64,000 nt of DNA from Streptomyces bluensis (GTDB lineage: Bacteria; Actinomycetota; Actinomycetes; Streptomycetales; Streptomycetaceae). Each line of letters begins with the position of its first letter. Position 1 is the stretch's first letter. A model generated the notes under the pieces. That model made no database searches and was not told the DNA's origin. It was given only the letters and a program-made list of their open reading frames with translations. Of the stretch, positions 16,899-25,276 are shown one piece after another. The DNA lies in assembly GCF_014650715.1 (NCBI RefSeq), contig NZ_BMVM01000008.1:248001-312000 (forward strand), given 5' to 3'. Position numbers and translations under genes: made by a program.

Positions 16899-16951
16899 GG
16901 GCCAGTCATGCATTCGACCATGGGCTCGTCGGTCGGGGGCATGACTGGCCC
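16899..16951. repeat. Perfect 13-bp inverted repeat with 27-base loop
   Basis: GGGCCAGTCATGC (16899-16911) is repeated inverted as GCATGACTGGCCC (16939-16951). It lies between the lipoprotein and amidase genes. It could be a terminator without a U-tract, or the border of a former insertion. Confidence 0.75.
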
Positions 16952-17104
16952 GTGACGTCTTTCCTGTGCCCCCGGCAAGCTGGGACAAGCTACGCCCGCT
17001 TCGGGCGACCCTCCGCCCAGCAGCGTTATCTCCCTTGAGGGACCGCTGGTTGGCTGCCGGCGCTGCGCGACCGCATGGAGGCGCGGGGGAGAAGGCGCCC
17101 CAAC

Positions 17105-17983
17105 GTGGCTCAACCACTGTCCGCAGACCAGTTCCGCGCCATCCTGAAGAAGTCCGGCGTCCGAGTCGTCGAGCACGGCAACTGGCGCACCCACAACCGC
17201 AACCACAAGGGGGCCTGGGGCCCAGTCCATGGCGTCACGATCCACCACACCGGCCCGTACTCCACCGAGGCCGGCATGGTGGAACTCTGCCGCACCGGAT
17301 ATACCTCCCTGCCCGGCCCGCTGTGCCACGGTGTCATCGACCGATCCGGCACCGTCCACCTCGTCGGCTACGGCCGTGGGAACCACGCAGGTTCCGGTGA
17401 CGAAGATGTCCTGAAGGCAGTCATCGCCGAGAAGTCCCTGCCACCCGACAACGAAGCCAACACCGACGGCAATCCGCACTTCTACGGCTTCGAGTGCATC
17501 AACACCGGCGGCGGTCAGATGTGGCCCGAGGCCCAGCTGGATGCCATGCACAAGGTCAGCGCTGCCCTGTGCCGAGCACACGACTGGGCTGCCCGCTCCG
17601 TCATCGGCCACAAGGAATGGCAGCCCGGCAAGCCGGACCCCGCGGACATCGCCATGAACGACTTCCGCACCGCAGTGGCCAAGATCCTGGAGGGCAAGCC
17701 GACCAGCACCGTTCCCCCGGACGTCGACGAGCCGAGGTACGCCCCGTTCCCCGGCGCCGCCTACCTCCGCACCGGACGGCGCTCCGCCCTGATCACCGCG
17801 ATGGGCAAACGGCTCGTCGACGAGGGTTGTGGCCGTTACAGCAAGGGACCAGGCCCCACCTGGACCGATGCCGACCGCGGCTCCTACGCCGCCTGGCAAC
17901 GCAAGCTCGGCTACTCCGGCACTGACGCCGACGGCATCCCAGGCCCCACCAGCTGGGCCAGACTCCAAGTCCCGAAGCCCTGA
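17105..17983 (+). CDS. N-acetylmuramoyl-L-alanine amidase, phage endolysin-like
   Basis: 292 residues. It cleaves the lactyl-peptide bond of peptidoglycan. The zinc amidase (Amidase_2/PGRP) domain shows VTIHHTGP (first His), GLYGFE-like FYGFECINTGG and SVIGHKEWQPGKPDP with the second His and the Lys/Asp of the active site. The C-terminal 80 residues, GRRSALITAMGKRLVDEG followed by YAAWQRKLGYSG and GIPGPTSWARL, resemble a peptidoglycan-binding domain. No signal peptide is present, which fits a phage lysin released by a holin, though no holin gene is visible. The GTG at 17105 has GGAGAAGG upstream. It is likely prophage debris with the neighbouring collagen-like remnant. Confidence 0.87.
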   Translation: MAQPLSADQFRAILKKSGVRVVEHGNWRTHNRNHKGAWGPVHGVTIHHTGPYSTEAGMVELCRTGYTSLPGPLCHGVIDRSGTVHLVGYGRGNHAGSGDEDVLKAVIAEKSLPPDNEANTDGNPHFYGFECINTGGGQMWPEAQLDAMHKVSAALCRAHDWAARSVIGHKEWQPGKPDPADIAMNDFRTAVAKILEGKPTSTVPPDVDEPRYAPFPGAAYLRTGRRSALITAMGKRLVDEGCGRYSKGPGPTWTDADRGSYAAWQRKLGYSGTDADGIPGPTSWARLQVPKP

Positions 17984-18009
17984 TCCACGCCCCGACAGGA
18001 CACCAACCC

Positions 18010-18366
18010 TATGGCCACCGCCAACAGCGCCCCGTACGCGCGGGCGGTCTGGTTCGCGGCAATGACGACCCGCACCCCGAGCTCCCGCAGCGCCGCCAGG
18101 GCAGGCCAGACATCGTCGTACAGATCCCTCTCATCCAGTGGCTCGCCGCGGCCGACGGCCTCCATCGCGGCGCGTTCGGCGGCCACGTCGATTCCAGGGC
18201 GGACCAGACGCAGGGCGTCGGCGTTGTCGCGGCCTTGGGCCACGACGGCGCCGACGCATGCGGAGATGGTGTGGCGGGGCACGTCGAGCCAGTCGGCCCA
18301 GGTGGCCCAGTAGCGGTCGTCTCGGGTGATGGTCTCGCCGACGTCGAACACGATGCTTTCGAGCAC
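18010..18366 (-). pseudogene. Truncated HAD-family hydrolase
   Basis: Reading left from the GTG at 18364-18366, the frame gives LESIVFDVGETITRDDR, the HAD motif I (DxGxT in place of DxDGT), then a cap region and VVIAANQTARAYG with the motif II Ser/Thr region. About 115 residues in, homology stops and the frame runs on into the antisense of the amidase gene, so motifs III and IV are missing. The junction is near 18010-18020, just past an ATG on the plus strand that may have begun a phage gene. I read this as a host gene cut by a recombination event. Confidence 0.7.
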
Positions 18367-18423
18367 TTCGAAAAGCCTACGGGGCCATGAGTGTTCCGGG
18401 GTTCTGCTCGCCAGGCTGAAGAC

Positions 18424-18612
18424 ATGCCCACCAACCCGAGCCCTGGTTCCGTGCGGCCATCTGCCGTCGTGAACGAGGAGATCCGCGCACTCATCAGGTC
18501 GTGTGGTGGCTGGCTGTACGGGGACGCCCGCACGAGGTATGAGCGGCTGGTGGAGGAGTGGACGCTCGCGGTGGCGGCCGAGCGGCGCATCGACGTCGTC
18601 AAGGCCGCGTAG
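18424..18612 (+). CDS. Small hypothetical protein of a streptomycete family
   Basis: 62 residues with AVVNEEIRALIRSCGGWLYG, then RYERLVEEWTLAVAAERRID, a compact helical protein. I recall close relatives in many Streptomyces genomes, often near phage or plasmid genes, but no function. It lies divergent from the truncated HAD gene, with about 57 bases between the two starts. The ribosome-binding site is weak. Confidence 0.6.
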   Translation: MPTNPSPGSVRPSAVVNEEIRALIRSCGGWLYGDARTRYERLVEEWTLAVAAERRIDVVKAA

Positions 18613-18619
18613 TTGCACG

Positions 18620-18960
18620 TACAGCCGCCGCCGCTGCGGATCCAACGCCCCGGCCGCCTGCGGACCATTCCCCTGCCCCGGCTGCTCCGGCGCAGGCGCG
18701 CCATCCCGACGACACACCAACGCGGCCGGGTCCCACGATGGCGCCTGCAACGAGTAGTCGTCCGGACAGTTCGGTCCTGCCGGGCCCTGGGGGCCGGTCG
18801 CCCGTGTCGCCCTTCTCCCCGCGCTCACCCTGTGACCGGCCGGACCGCTCGGCCCGGCAGCGCCAGGTGGCCCGGACGGGCCCACCGCACCCGGCTCGTT
18901 CAGGGTGATTGACGCCCCACTCGGGAGCCAGGGGGCTCTCGATCCCCCTCCGGGCCACAC
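18620..18960 (-). pseudogene. Collagen-like (Gly-X-Y) protein, degraded
   Basis: On the minus strand one frame gives ITLNEPGAVGPSGPPGAAG and continues GPSGPAG, then loses the Gly-X-Y pattern for about 30 bases. In that interval another frame reads GERGEKGDTGD. The first frame then resumes with TGPQGPAGPNCPDDYSLQ and a tail ending near PQRRRL. Two offsetting small indels would explain this. The C-terminal half resembles collagen-like proteins I associate with streptomycete phages. No convincing start or signal is visible upstream. Confidence 0.6.
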
Positions 18961-19555
18961 GATGGGCCACACGAGCCCCGTGCGGATCACGCCGGATCGG
19001 GTCCCTGGCCTCAAACGGGGACCGCTCGCAGGGGCGTTGCGGGCGAGGTCGCGTGCTGCCGCTGAGGCGGTGGCCGACGTGCGGCCCGGCTGCGGGCGGT
19101 CACGTCCGACTACCTGCCGGCCACCGGCCGTCGCGCTCTTCGCGCTCTTCGCGCTCTTCGCGGGGATGTGACCTTCATCGCCGTAGCGGGTTTTCGGCGC
19201 GTTCAGCGCTGTGCCGTCCGCTGACGACGGCGGCAGCGGCACATCTCCCGCCGGCGGAGGTCAGGCGGAGGTCATAGGGCTGTGAGCGGAAGTGCACGGC
19301 AGAAAATGCCGCGCACACGGAGGGAAATATCTGTGTCCGCGGCATGAGAAATAAGGTGCGGGGCACGGTGAGTATTCCCTCAAACGTCGACCGGGGTGGA
19401 ATTATCGACCGTGCAAGGCCGGTCGCACCGTGCTACTGTCGATCTCAGTTGCAGGTGTGGTTGCCAGAAGGTTCATTTCCGACGGGGTAATCATCACGGC
19501 GACACGGAATTCGCACAGTGCGAATTCCTGGCACCGCCTCCGAAGGAGAAATGAC
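18961..19555. other. Non-coding stretch and leader of the cold-shock gene
   Basis: No gene recognised. There is a three-unit 9-bp repeat CGCGCTCTT near 19132-19159. ATGCCGCG (19306) and CGCGGCAT (19338-19345) are the arms of a long inverted repeat whose inner parts also pair. GTGCTACTGTCG near 19429 may hold a -10 (TACTGT), which would give the cold-shock gene a 5' UTR of over 100 bases, normal for csp genes. Local A+T is higher than in the surroundings. Confidence 0.45.
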
Positions 19556-19759
19556 ATGGCTACTGGCACCGTGAAGTGGTTCAACGCGGAAAAGGGCTTC
19601 GGCTTCATCGAGCAGGACGGCGGCGGCGCCGACGTCTTCGCCCACTACTCGAACATCGCCGCCCAGGGCTTCCGCGAGCTGCTGGAAGGCCAGAAGGTGT
19701 CGTTCGACATCGCGCAGGGCCAGAAGGGCCCGACGGCCGAGAACATCGTTCCCGCCTGA
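19556..19759 (+). CDS. Cold-shock protein, CspA family
   Basis: 67 residues of the five-stranded OB-fold cold-shock domain. RNP1 appears as KGFGFIEQ and RNP2 as DVFAHYS, with the usual opening MATGTVKWFNAEKGF and the ending GPTAENIVPA. It binds single-stranded RNA and DNA and melts RNA structure. The ATG at 19556 has GAAGGAG upstream. A strong terminator follows immediately, so it can be transcribed alone, with the DEAD-box helicase gene next. The csp-helicase pairing is familiar from other streptomycetes and suggests a shared RNA-remodelling job. Confidence 0.96.
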   Translation: MATGTVKWFNAEKGFGFIEQDGGGADVFAHYSNIAAQGFRELLEGQKVSFDIAQGQKGPTAENIVPA

Positions 19760-19783
19760 CACCGGCGCTGACGCATACTTCGC

Positions 19784-19820
19784 AGCTGGGGCCCGCACCT
19801 CTGGGGTGCGGGCCCCAGCT
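19784..19820 (+). terminator. Terminator after the cold-shock gene
   Basis: AGCTGGGGCCCGCACC and GGTGCGGGCCCCAGCT form a perfect 16-bp stem with a 5-base loop. Confidence 0.85.
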
Positions 19821-19991
19821 CGCTGCTTTCAGGGCGCGCGACGGGAAAGATCCACCACATCAGCCGACCGGTGAAACATTCCCCGGCGGTCCGACGTCGC
19901 CCACATCGACTTTGGCTCGTCCCAAGATTCTCTGCGCCGCTCATCTGCTGCGGGAATTCCTTGCTACGTGCCCTATCAAGGAAGGTTCCGC

Positions 19992-21485
19992 ATGCAGCGT
20001 GCCCGCACACCCCGCACATATGACCGCTTCGGAGGAGGAGCCGGCGGCAGCCGTTCCGGTGGTCCCCGCCGTTCCAAGGGCCCCGGAAATCGACAGGGCG
20101 GACGGGCCGTTCAGGGCGAGTTCGCGCCGCCGAAGACGCTGACGCCCGCACTGCCCGCCGTCGGGTCGTTCGCCGAACTCGCCATGCCTGCACGGCTGTT
20201 GGCCGCGCTCGGCCACGAAGGCGTGACCGTGCCGTTCCCGATCCAGGCGGCGACCCTGCCGAACTCCCTGGCCGGTCGTGACGTACTCGGCCGTGGCCGC
20301 ACCGGCTCGGGCAAGACCCTCGCCTTCGGCCTCGCCGTACTGGCCCGTACAGCGGGACGGCGTGCCGAGCCACGGCAGCCGCTCGCCCTTGTCCTCGTCC
20401 CCACCCGCGAGCTCGCCCAGCAGGTCACCGACGCGCTCACTCCGTACGCCCGCTCCGTGAGCCTGCGGATGGCCACCGTCGTCGGCGGGATGTCCATCGG
20501 CAGGCAGGCCGGTGCGCTGCGTGCCGGCGCCGAGGTGGTCGTCGCGACGCCCGGGCGGCTCAAGGACCTCATCGACCGGGGCAACTGCCGACTGGACAAT
20601 GTCGCCATCACGGTCCTCGACGAGGCCGACCAGATGGCCGACATGGGCTTCATGCCCCAGGTCACCGCCCTGCTCGACCAGGTACGTCCCGACGGGCAGC
20701 GGATGCTCTTCTCGGCCACCCTGGACCGCAACGTCGATCTGCTGGTCCGCCACTACCTGACGGACCCGGTCGTGCACTCCGTCGACCCGTCGGCGGGCGC
20801 GGTCACCACGATGGAGCACCACGTACTCCATGTTCACGACGCGGACAAGCATCGGACGACCACCGAGATCGCGGCGCGAGACGGTCGAGTGATCATGTTC
20901 CTCGACACCAAGCACGCGGTGGACCGGCTGACCAAGGACCTGCTGAGCAACGGTGTCCGCGCAGCGGCCCTGCACGGTGGCAAGTCCCAGCCGCAGCGCA
21001 CGCGGACCCTGGCCCAGTTCAAGAGCGGGCATGTGACGGTCCTGGTGGCCACCAACGTCGCGGCGCGCGGGATCCACGTCGACAACCTCGACCTGGTCGT
21101 CAATGTGGATCCGCCCAGCGACCACAAGGACTACCTGCACCGCGGCGGTCGTACGGCCCGTGCGGGCGAGTCCGGCAGCGTCGTCACCCTGGTGACCCCT
21201 GATCAACGTCGCGGCATGAGCCGGCTGATGACAGCGGCGGGCATCACCCCTCGGATCGCCCGGGTGCGGTCGGGCGAGGCGGAGCTGAGCCGCATCACAG
21301 GCGCCCAGGCCCCTTCCGGTGTCCCGGTCGTCATCACCCCTCCGGACGCGGAACGTCCCCGTGGCGCGTCTTCCTCGTCACGGGGCCGTCGGGGCCGCAG
21401 GGGCCACGCCGGACAGGCCCGGCCCGTCGGCGAAGCGGCGCGCCGCAGGGCGCAGCGGCGGCCCGGCTTCGGCTCGGCCGCCTAG
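19992..21485 (+). CDS. DEAD-box RNA helicase
   Basis: 497 residues. A basic Gly/Arg-rich N-terminus (to about residue 45) precedes two RecA-like domains. Motifs seen are Q motif PFPIQAATLP, motif I GRTGSGKT (about 102-109), Ia PTRELAQQ, Ib TPGRL, motif II DEAD (210-213), motif III SAT, IV IMFLDTKHA, V ATNVAARGIH and VI HRGGRTARAG. The C-terminal tail is again basic (SSSSRGRRGRRGHAG), suited to RNA binding. The ATG at 19992 follows AAGGAAGG. With the adjacent CspA gene it should unwind structured RNA in the cold or under stress. The CBS-like and SCO5918-like genes follow closely and likely belong to the same transcript. Confidence 0.94.
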   Translation: MQRARTPRTYDRFGGGAGGSRSGGPRRSKGPGNRQGGRAVQGEFAPPKTLTPALPAVGSFAELAMPARLLAALGHEGVTVPFPIQAATLPNSLAGRDVLGRGRTGSGKTLAFGLAVLARTAGRRAEPRQPLALVLVPTRELAQQVTDALTPYARSVSLRMATVVGGMSIGRQAGALRAGAEVVVATPGRLKDLIDRGNCRLDNVAITVLDEADQMADMGFMPQVTALLDQVRPDGQRMLFSATLDRNVDLLVRHYLTDPVVHSVDPSAGAVTTMEHHVLHVHDADKHRTTTEIAARDGRVIMFLDTKHAVDRLTKDLLSNGVRAAALHGGKSQPQRTRTLAQFKSGHVTVLVATNVAARGIHVDNLDLVVNVDPPSDHKDYLHRGGRTARAGESGSVVTLVTPDQRRGMSRLMTAAGITPRIARVRSGEAELSRITGAQAPSGVPVVITPPDAERPRGASSSSRGRRGRRGHAGQARPVGEAARRRAQRRPGFGSAA

Positions 21486-21529
21486 AGCCGCCGTGATCAC
21501 CAGCCCATCCCTTCCCATAGGAGGCACCT

Positions 21530-21877
21530 ATGACGGCGGCTCAGGCGCAGCACCAAGTAGCGGATCGCTCCCCCAAGCCCGTAGTTGACGACAGGGACAC
21601 GTCCGGACCTCGGGTCCGTGACGACATGACGGTCGAGGTGGCTCTGTCCCTCATGGCCGGAGCCCGTGTCGATCACCTCGTCCTGTGCGACGGAGACGAC
21701 CAGGGCACGGGCCTGATCACCCTGGCCCGGCTCGCCGTTCTCCGCGGCAGCCCGGCCTACACGGACCGGATCCGTCTACGGGACATCCTCGACGGACCGT
21801 TCACCGCTCCCGGCGCTCGGCCCGATGCCGTCGGGGAGCATGGCCGGACCCCGGGCGTCCTCACCCTCGCCCGCTGA
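21530..21877 (+). CDS. CBS-domain-like small protein
   Basis: 115 residues. After a polar N-terminus, VRDDMTVEVALSLMAGARVD, then HLVLCDGDDQGTGLITLARL and RIRLRDIL resemble one CBS motif (beta-alpha-beta with a D/G-rich turn). A full Bateman module would need two such motifs, so it may act as a dimer. CBS pairs bind adenosine nucleotides. It starts 44 bases after the helicase gene with TAGGAGG upstream, so it is probably translated from the same message. Its function in the cluster is unknown. Confidence 0.75.
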   Translation: MTAAQAQHQVADRSPKPVVDDRDTSGPRVRDDMTVEVALSLMAGARVDHLVLCDGDDQGTGLITLARLAVLRGSPAYTDRIRLRDILDGPFTAPGARPDAVGEHGRTPGVLTLAR

Positions 21878-21924
21878 TCCGCCTCACCCGTTCGGCCCGT
21901 TCTCCTTCTCCTCTGTGAGGCATC

Positions 21925-22233
21925 ATGCGCTGTGTCATCGCCCGGTACCCGTTCGAGCTCACCAAGGACGGGGTGCTGGCCTCGATGAAGGGCATCACTC
22001 CCGAACTCGTCACGGGTGAGTCCGTGACCATCGGCCGCCGCCGCTACCCGGTCAAGCAGGTGGGCCAGGTCATCACCCGACAGGACCGCCGCGACTTCAC
22101 CAGCGGCGAAGTCGTCCGGGCCATGGCCCGCCTCGGTTTCACCTGTCACGCCCACCCCGACGCCGCGCCGGTGGGTGTCCCCACTCCGCTCCAGAGCGCT
22201 TCGGCGCTGCTCGGGGGCACCGCCACCCCATAG
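21925..22233 (+). CDS. SCO5918-like family protein of unknown function
   Basis: 102 residues: MRCVIARYPFELTKDGVL, then PELVTGESVTIGRRRYPVKQ and TRQDRRDFTSGEVVRAM. I recall this as the family named after S. coelicolor SCO5918, found beside a cold-shock protein and DEAD helicase in streptomycetes; that recollection could not be checked. No signal peptide or membrane segment. It is the last gene before a strong terminator, so the CspA-helicase-CBS-SCO5918 cluster ends here. Confidence 0.8.
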   Translation: MRCVIARYPFELTKDGVLASMKGITPELVTGESVTIGRRRYPVKQVGQVITRQDRRDFTSGEVVRAMARLGFTCHAHPDAAPVGVPTPLQSASALLGGTATP

Positions 22234-22271
22234 GCGTGAACACAGGCGGAAAACCGCCATCAAAGACCCGG

Positions 22272-22309
22272 TGAGGGCCCTGCCGACGCGCGTCGGCAGG
22301 GCCCTCACT
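22272..22309 (+). terminator. Strong terminator after the cold-shock cluster
   Basis: GTGAGGGCCCTGCCGACGC is followed directly by its exact reverse complement, giving a 19-bp perfect palindrome. Confidence 0.9.
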
Positions 22310-22312
22310 GTC

Positions 22313-22386
22313 GTATCGCCGCCCTGCCGTATCACCGCCCCGCCGTATCACCGCCCGTCGTATGGCCGCCCGTCGTATCGCCGCCG
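22313..22386. repeat. Five 15-16-bp tandem repeats
   Basis: Units of the type CGTATCACCGCCC(C)GC recur five times just after the terminator, with changes at two or three positions. No coding role is apparent. Confidence 0.7.
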
Positions 22387-22489
22387 GCACACGGCCACGG
22401 TCTCGGCGCCCCCGACGACCGGTTCCCCCGTTATCGCGGCCCACAGGAGACCTGCGGCCCCTGAGTGCCAAAATCTACTCTTGCCGGAG

Positions 22490-22991
22490 TAGACATTGGC
22501 TCTTGGTGCGGTTAATCTTTTTCTCGTTGACACGGTCAAGCGAGACCCGGCAGACACGAACTGGCGGGTAGCAGTACGTAAGTTCGCAGGTCAGTGCGGC
22601 TCTGGAGCTCCGAAGCCAAGGTGTTCTCAGAGCGGTGACGGGGCTGAGAGCCGCACTGGGCAGCCCGCAGGTCGAGGGGCTGCCGAACAGCATCACCGAG
22701 CAGTACCGCAGTACCGTTCACAGTGGTCGGTTCAGAGAAAGGACGGAGGAGCAGACGCCATCAGGATCGCCCGGCCCGGGAAACTCTCGGTCCGGGTACC
22801 GCAAGACCCCGGAATGGATGGTGGTCCCCGGTCACGCAGCCGCGATCCCCGCACCCCTCCCGTTGCCGGGCCGGGTAGCGGAAACAGAAGGTCGGCAGAG
22901 CATGAGGGCCGACAGATGGTGTTTCATTTCCTTCGGGGCCCTGGTGCCGTACGGCACCAGGGCCCCTCGACGCGTTGCACAACGAGGTGAC
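22490..22991 (+). ncRNA. Long structured leader upstream of merR (candidate regulatory RNA)
   Basis: This 500-base stretch is more A+T-rich at its start (TTAATCTTTTTCTCGTTGACA, with TTGACA as a possible -35) and has no convincing gene. GGGGCCCTGGTGCCGT (22935-22950) and its exact complement (22951-22966) make a 16-bp perfect stem, preceded by TTTCATTTCCTTC, 25 bases before the merR start. Further GC-rich inverted repeats occur between 22610 and 22700. GGACGGAGGAG near 22741 looks like a ribosome-binding site without a normal start codon after it. The arrangement suggests attenuation or another leader-based control, which is inference; I could not match it to a known riboswitch. Confidence 0.45.
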
Positions 22992-23342
22992 ATGGCAGCA
23001 GACACTCCACTCAGCGATCGTCTGGAAGACGACGACTACCCCGCATACAGCATGGGCCGGGCCGCCGAAATGCTCGGCACCACCCCTGGCTTCCTCCGAG
23101 CCATCGGTGAGGCTCGTCTGATCACTCCGCTGCGCTCGGAGGGCGGGCATCGCCGGTACTCCCGGTACCAACTGCGGATCGCCGCACGCGCCCGCGAGCT
23201 CGTCGACCGGGGAACCCCGATCGAGGCTGCATGCCGCATCATCATCCTTGAGGACCAGCTTGAGGAGGCGCAGCGCATCAACGCCGAGTACCGCCGTGCC
23301 GCGGACGAAGCCTCCGAAAGTTCCCGTCCCGGTTCCAGCTGA
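22992..23342 (+). CDS. MerR-family transcriptional regulator (short)
   Basis: 116 residues. The MerR winged HTH is clear: AYSMGRAAEMLGTTPGFLRA, IGEARLITPLRSEGGHRRYS, then RYQLRIAARARELVDRGTP. A coiled-coil-like helix follows (IIILEDQLEEAQRINAEYR) and there is no effector domain, so any signal must come from elsewhere. The ATG at 22992 follows ACGAGGTGAC. The gene lies 25 bases beyond a perfect hairpin in a long leader, so control of its expression may be post-initiation. The regulated genes are not evident here. Confidence 0.85.
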   Translation: MAADTPLSDRLEDDDYPAYSMGRAAEMLGTTPGFLRAIGEARLITPLRSEGGHRRYSRYQLRIAARARELVDRGTPIEAACRIIILEDQLEEAQRINAEYRRAADEASESSRPGSS

Positions 23343-24031
23343 TCACCCGGCGCGGACAGGCGGAAAGGAACCGTCCCAGGCGGGGCTGGACATGCGTTTT
23401 CCTGCGCAGTGCACTTGGCGTGCCCGTAGAGGCGGACACGGTCGACAGCGGTGCGATCCGGGCGCCAGGCATGGGGCACCCGGCCGCGGCCACACCTGGT
23501 GGCCACGTCATCGACCCCGCCCACAGCCACGAACCCGAATCCATCGGCCACGGACGAACATGTGGAAAGCGGGTCGGGTTCGACCTTGCACCGTTGGGGT
23601 CGTGTCATCGTCCGCCTGAGTGGGCCGGCCTGGGGGCGCAGGGCGCCGGGGCACAACGCATTGCCGCTCGGAGGAGTTGATCTCTCGGATATCGCCGGAT
23701 GGATCAGCATGATCCGGCACGGACTCCGGGTCGGGCTTCTCCACATCGTCCGGTTCTGGCTCCTCCTCGGGAGCGATGTTCTCGGATGTGGCGCGGGCCC
23801 GCGGTACGAGCCGGGCCGCGGCCTCGGCGATCCAGCCGTCACCGGCCTCGCCGGTCGTCACCCTAATGATCCGCTCCAGCCACTGACGGGCCCGGAGGCG
23901 GGACTCACCTTGTCGTGACTGGCCGAACGCCGTTGCGCATCGCCCCCACGAACGCAAGCCCGCGGCTCCCTCCTGCTCTGAGCCGCCGCCGTTCAGCCAC
24001 CTGGTCAGGCCCAAGCCACGGCGCGGCGCTA
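23343..24031. other. Stretch without a recognised gene
   Basis: About 690 bases lie between merR and the stop of the DyP gene. A minus-strand frame near 23690-23930 reads an acidic run (ATSENIAPEEEPEPDDVEKP) that looks protein-like, with a possible GTG start, but I can match it to nothing. Other open frames appear to be shadows. It may be the remnant of a deleted gene. Confidence 0.35.
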
Positions 24032-25189
24032 TCAGCCGAACAACTGGGAGCCGAGCGGGCGTTGCCGGTCGAAGCCGGGGAGGATCAGGAAGGTGGCGCT
24101 GGCGGTTGTGGTGGTGAATGGCAGCAGCGCGTCGGAGGTGTCCATGTGGGTGAGGGTGGCGGTGAAGGTCCGCAGGTCGTTCTGGAAGCTGATGAAGAGC
24201 AGGCCGGGGGCGGGATCGTCGGTGCTGTAGGAGCGGCGGAGCATGAGGCCGACCCCGACCACGGTGGCGTGGGCCCTGCGCACATGGGCGTCCGCGGGGA
24301 CGAGATAGCGCCCGTCCGGTGTCTTGGCGCCGAGCATCGGGCCCGAGTCGGCGGTGCCGCCGGAGAGAGGGACGCCGCTGGCCCGGCGACGCCCGAAGAC
24401 CGCTTCCTGCTCGGCTACGGACAGGGCGGCGAACCGTGGCAGGTCGAGTTCCATGCGCCGCAGTACGGCGAGGGTGCCGCCTGCGACGGCGGGGGGTCCG
24501 GCCAGCCACAGGTCGCGTTGTTGTTCGGCGGTCGTGTGCGGGCCCACGATGCCATCGATGAAACCGAGCGGGTTTCGTGGCGCGGTAAGGCCCTTGCCGA
24601 CGGACACGTTCGTACCGCGGCGTCCGGACTGCCGCCAGCGTTCGCGGACGCGGTCACCGGCCTGGTCCAGGAGCGCGGCGGCGACGACCGGTAAGAGCAG
24701 CGCGTCGCCGGCGCAGATCTGTATCAGCAGGTCACCGCCGCGTGCCCGCGGGGCGATCCGCTCACGGGAGAAGCGGGGGAGGTCGGCCGTGCCCGGCAGC
24801 GAGGCACCGGCCGCGCGCACCAGCCGGGGGCCCACGCCGACGGTCACGGTGAGGTCGCCCGGCGGCAGGCCCATCAGCCGTGGGTCGGTCCCCGCGACGA
24901 GTGTGCGGATGGCCTGGCCGAGTTCGGCCAGTAACGGGCCGGGAGCCACGTCGGCACCGAGGTCGGCCACCACGGCCAGCAGGTTGGCCTGAGCCTGCTG
25001 GGGGAGGGTGATGCCTGCCTGATGGCGGCCGGTTGCCGCAACCGGCTTCGGCGTGGCCGCCGCGGAAGGGGCGTGCCGGCCGGGCTGGGCGGAGTCCGAT
25101 GTGCACCCGGCGGTCAGACCGGCGGCCACCATGGCGCCGCTGACATCGAGGAACCTGCGGCGCGACGGGTGGTGATCGGCTCGCTTCAT
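24032..25189 (-). CDS. Dye-decolorizing (DyP-type) haem peroxidase, Tat-exported lipoprotein
   Basis: 385 residues. The N-terminus has the twin-arginine motif SRRRFLD and then LTAGC (Cys29), so it is probably exported folded by Tat and lipid-anchored. The DyP domain shows the diagnostic GxxDG motif as NPLGFIDGIVGPH, the proximal His in ADAHVRRAHATVVG, and MLRRSYS with the conserved Arg. DyPs oxidise dyes, lignin-like phenolics and, in the EfeB branch, haem-iron substrates. No efeU or efeO gene is nearby, so this is not an evident Efe operon. The ATG at 25187-25189 begins right before the Tat motif. It is divergent from a beta-helix lipoprotein gene with 87 bases between the starts. Confidence 0.92.
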   Translation of the reverse strand: MKRADHHPSRRRFLDVSGAMVAAGLTAGCTSDSAQPGRHAPSAAATPKPVAATGRHQAGITLPQQAQANLLAVVADLGADVAPGPLLAELGQAIRTLVAGTDPRLMGLPPGDLTVTVGVGPRLVRAAGASLPGTADLPRFSRERIAPRARGGDLLIQICAGDALLLPVVAAALLDQAGDRVRERWRQSGRRGTNVSVGKGLTAPRNPLGFIDGIVGPHTTAEQQRDLWLAGPPAVAGGTLAVLRRMELDLPRFAALSVAEQEAVFGRRRASGVPLSGGTADSGPMLGAKTPDGRYLVPADAHVRRAHATVVGVGLMLRRSYSTDDPAPGLLFISFQNDLRTFTATLTHMDTSDALLPFTTTTASATFLILPGFDRQRPLGSQLFG

Positions 25190-25276
25190 GGTGTGCAGAG
25201 TGCCACACCGGAATCGTGCGTGCCGGTCAACCCCGTGATTCTGGTGTGGAATTGGGCGTCATGCCAAACTGGGATC

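Noticed and set aside
22496..22990. Coding frame in the merR leader (about 164 codons, plus strand)
   Set aside because: No ribosome-binding site, no resemblance to any family, and the frame ends within the hairpin region. A structured leader fits better.
22490..22991. A c-di-AMP (ydaO-type) riboswitch in the merR leader
   Set aside because: The conserved blocks of that riboswitch as I remember them are not present, and the merR gene is not a usual partner.
23508..24509. 333-codon minus-strand frame partly over the DyP gene
   Set aside because: Its upstream part is the shadow of the DyP gene in another frame. Only the acidic stretch at about 23690-23930 looks protein-like, and it matches nothing.
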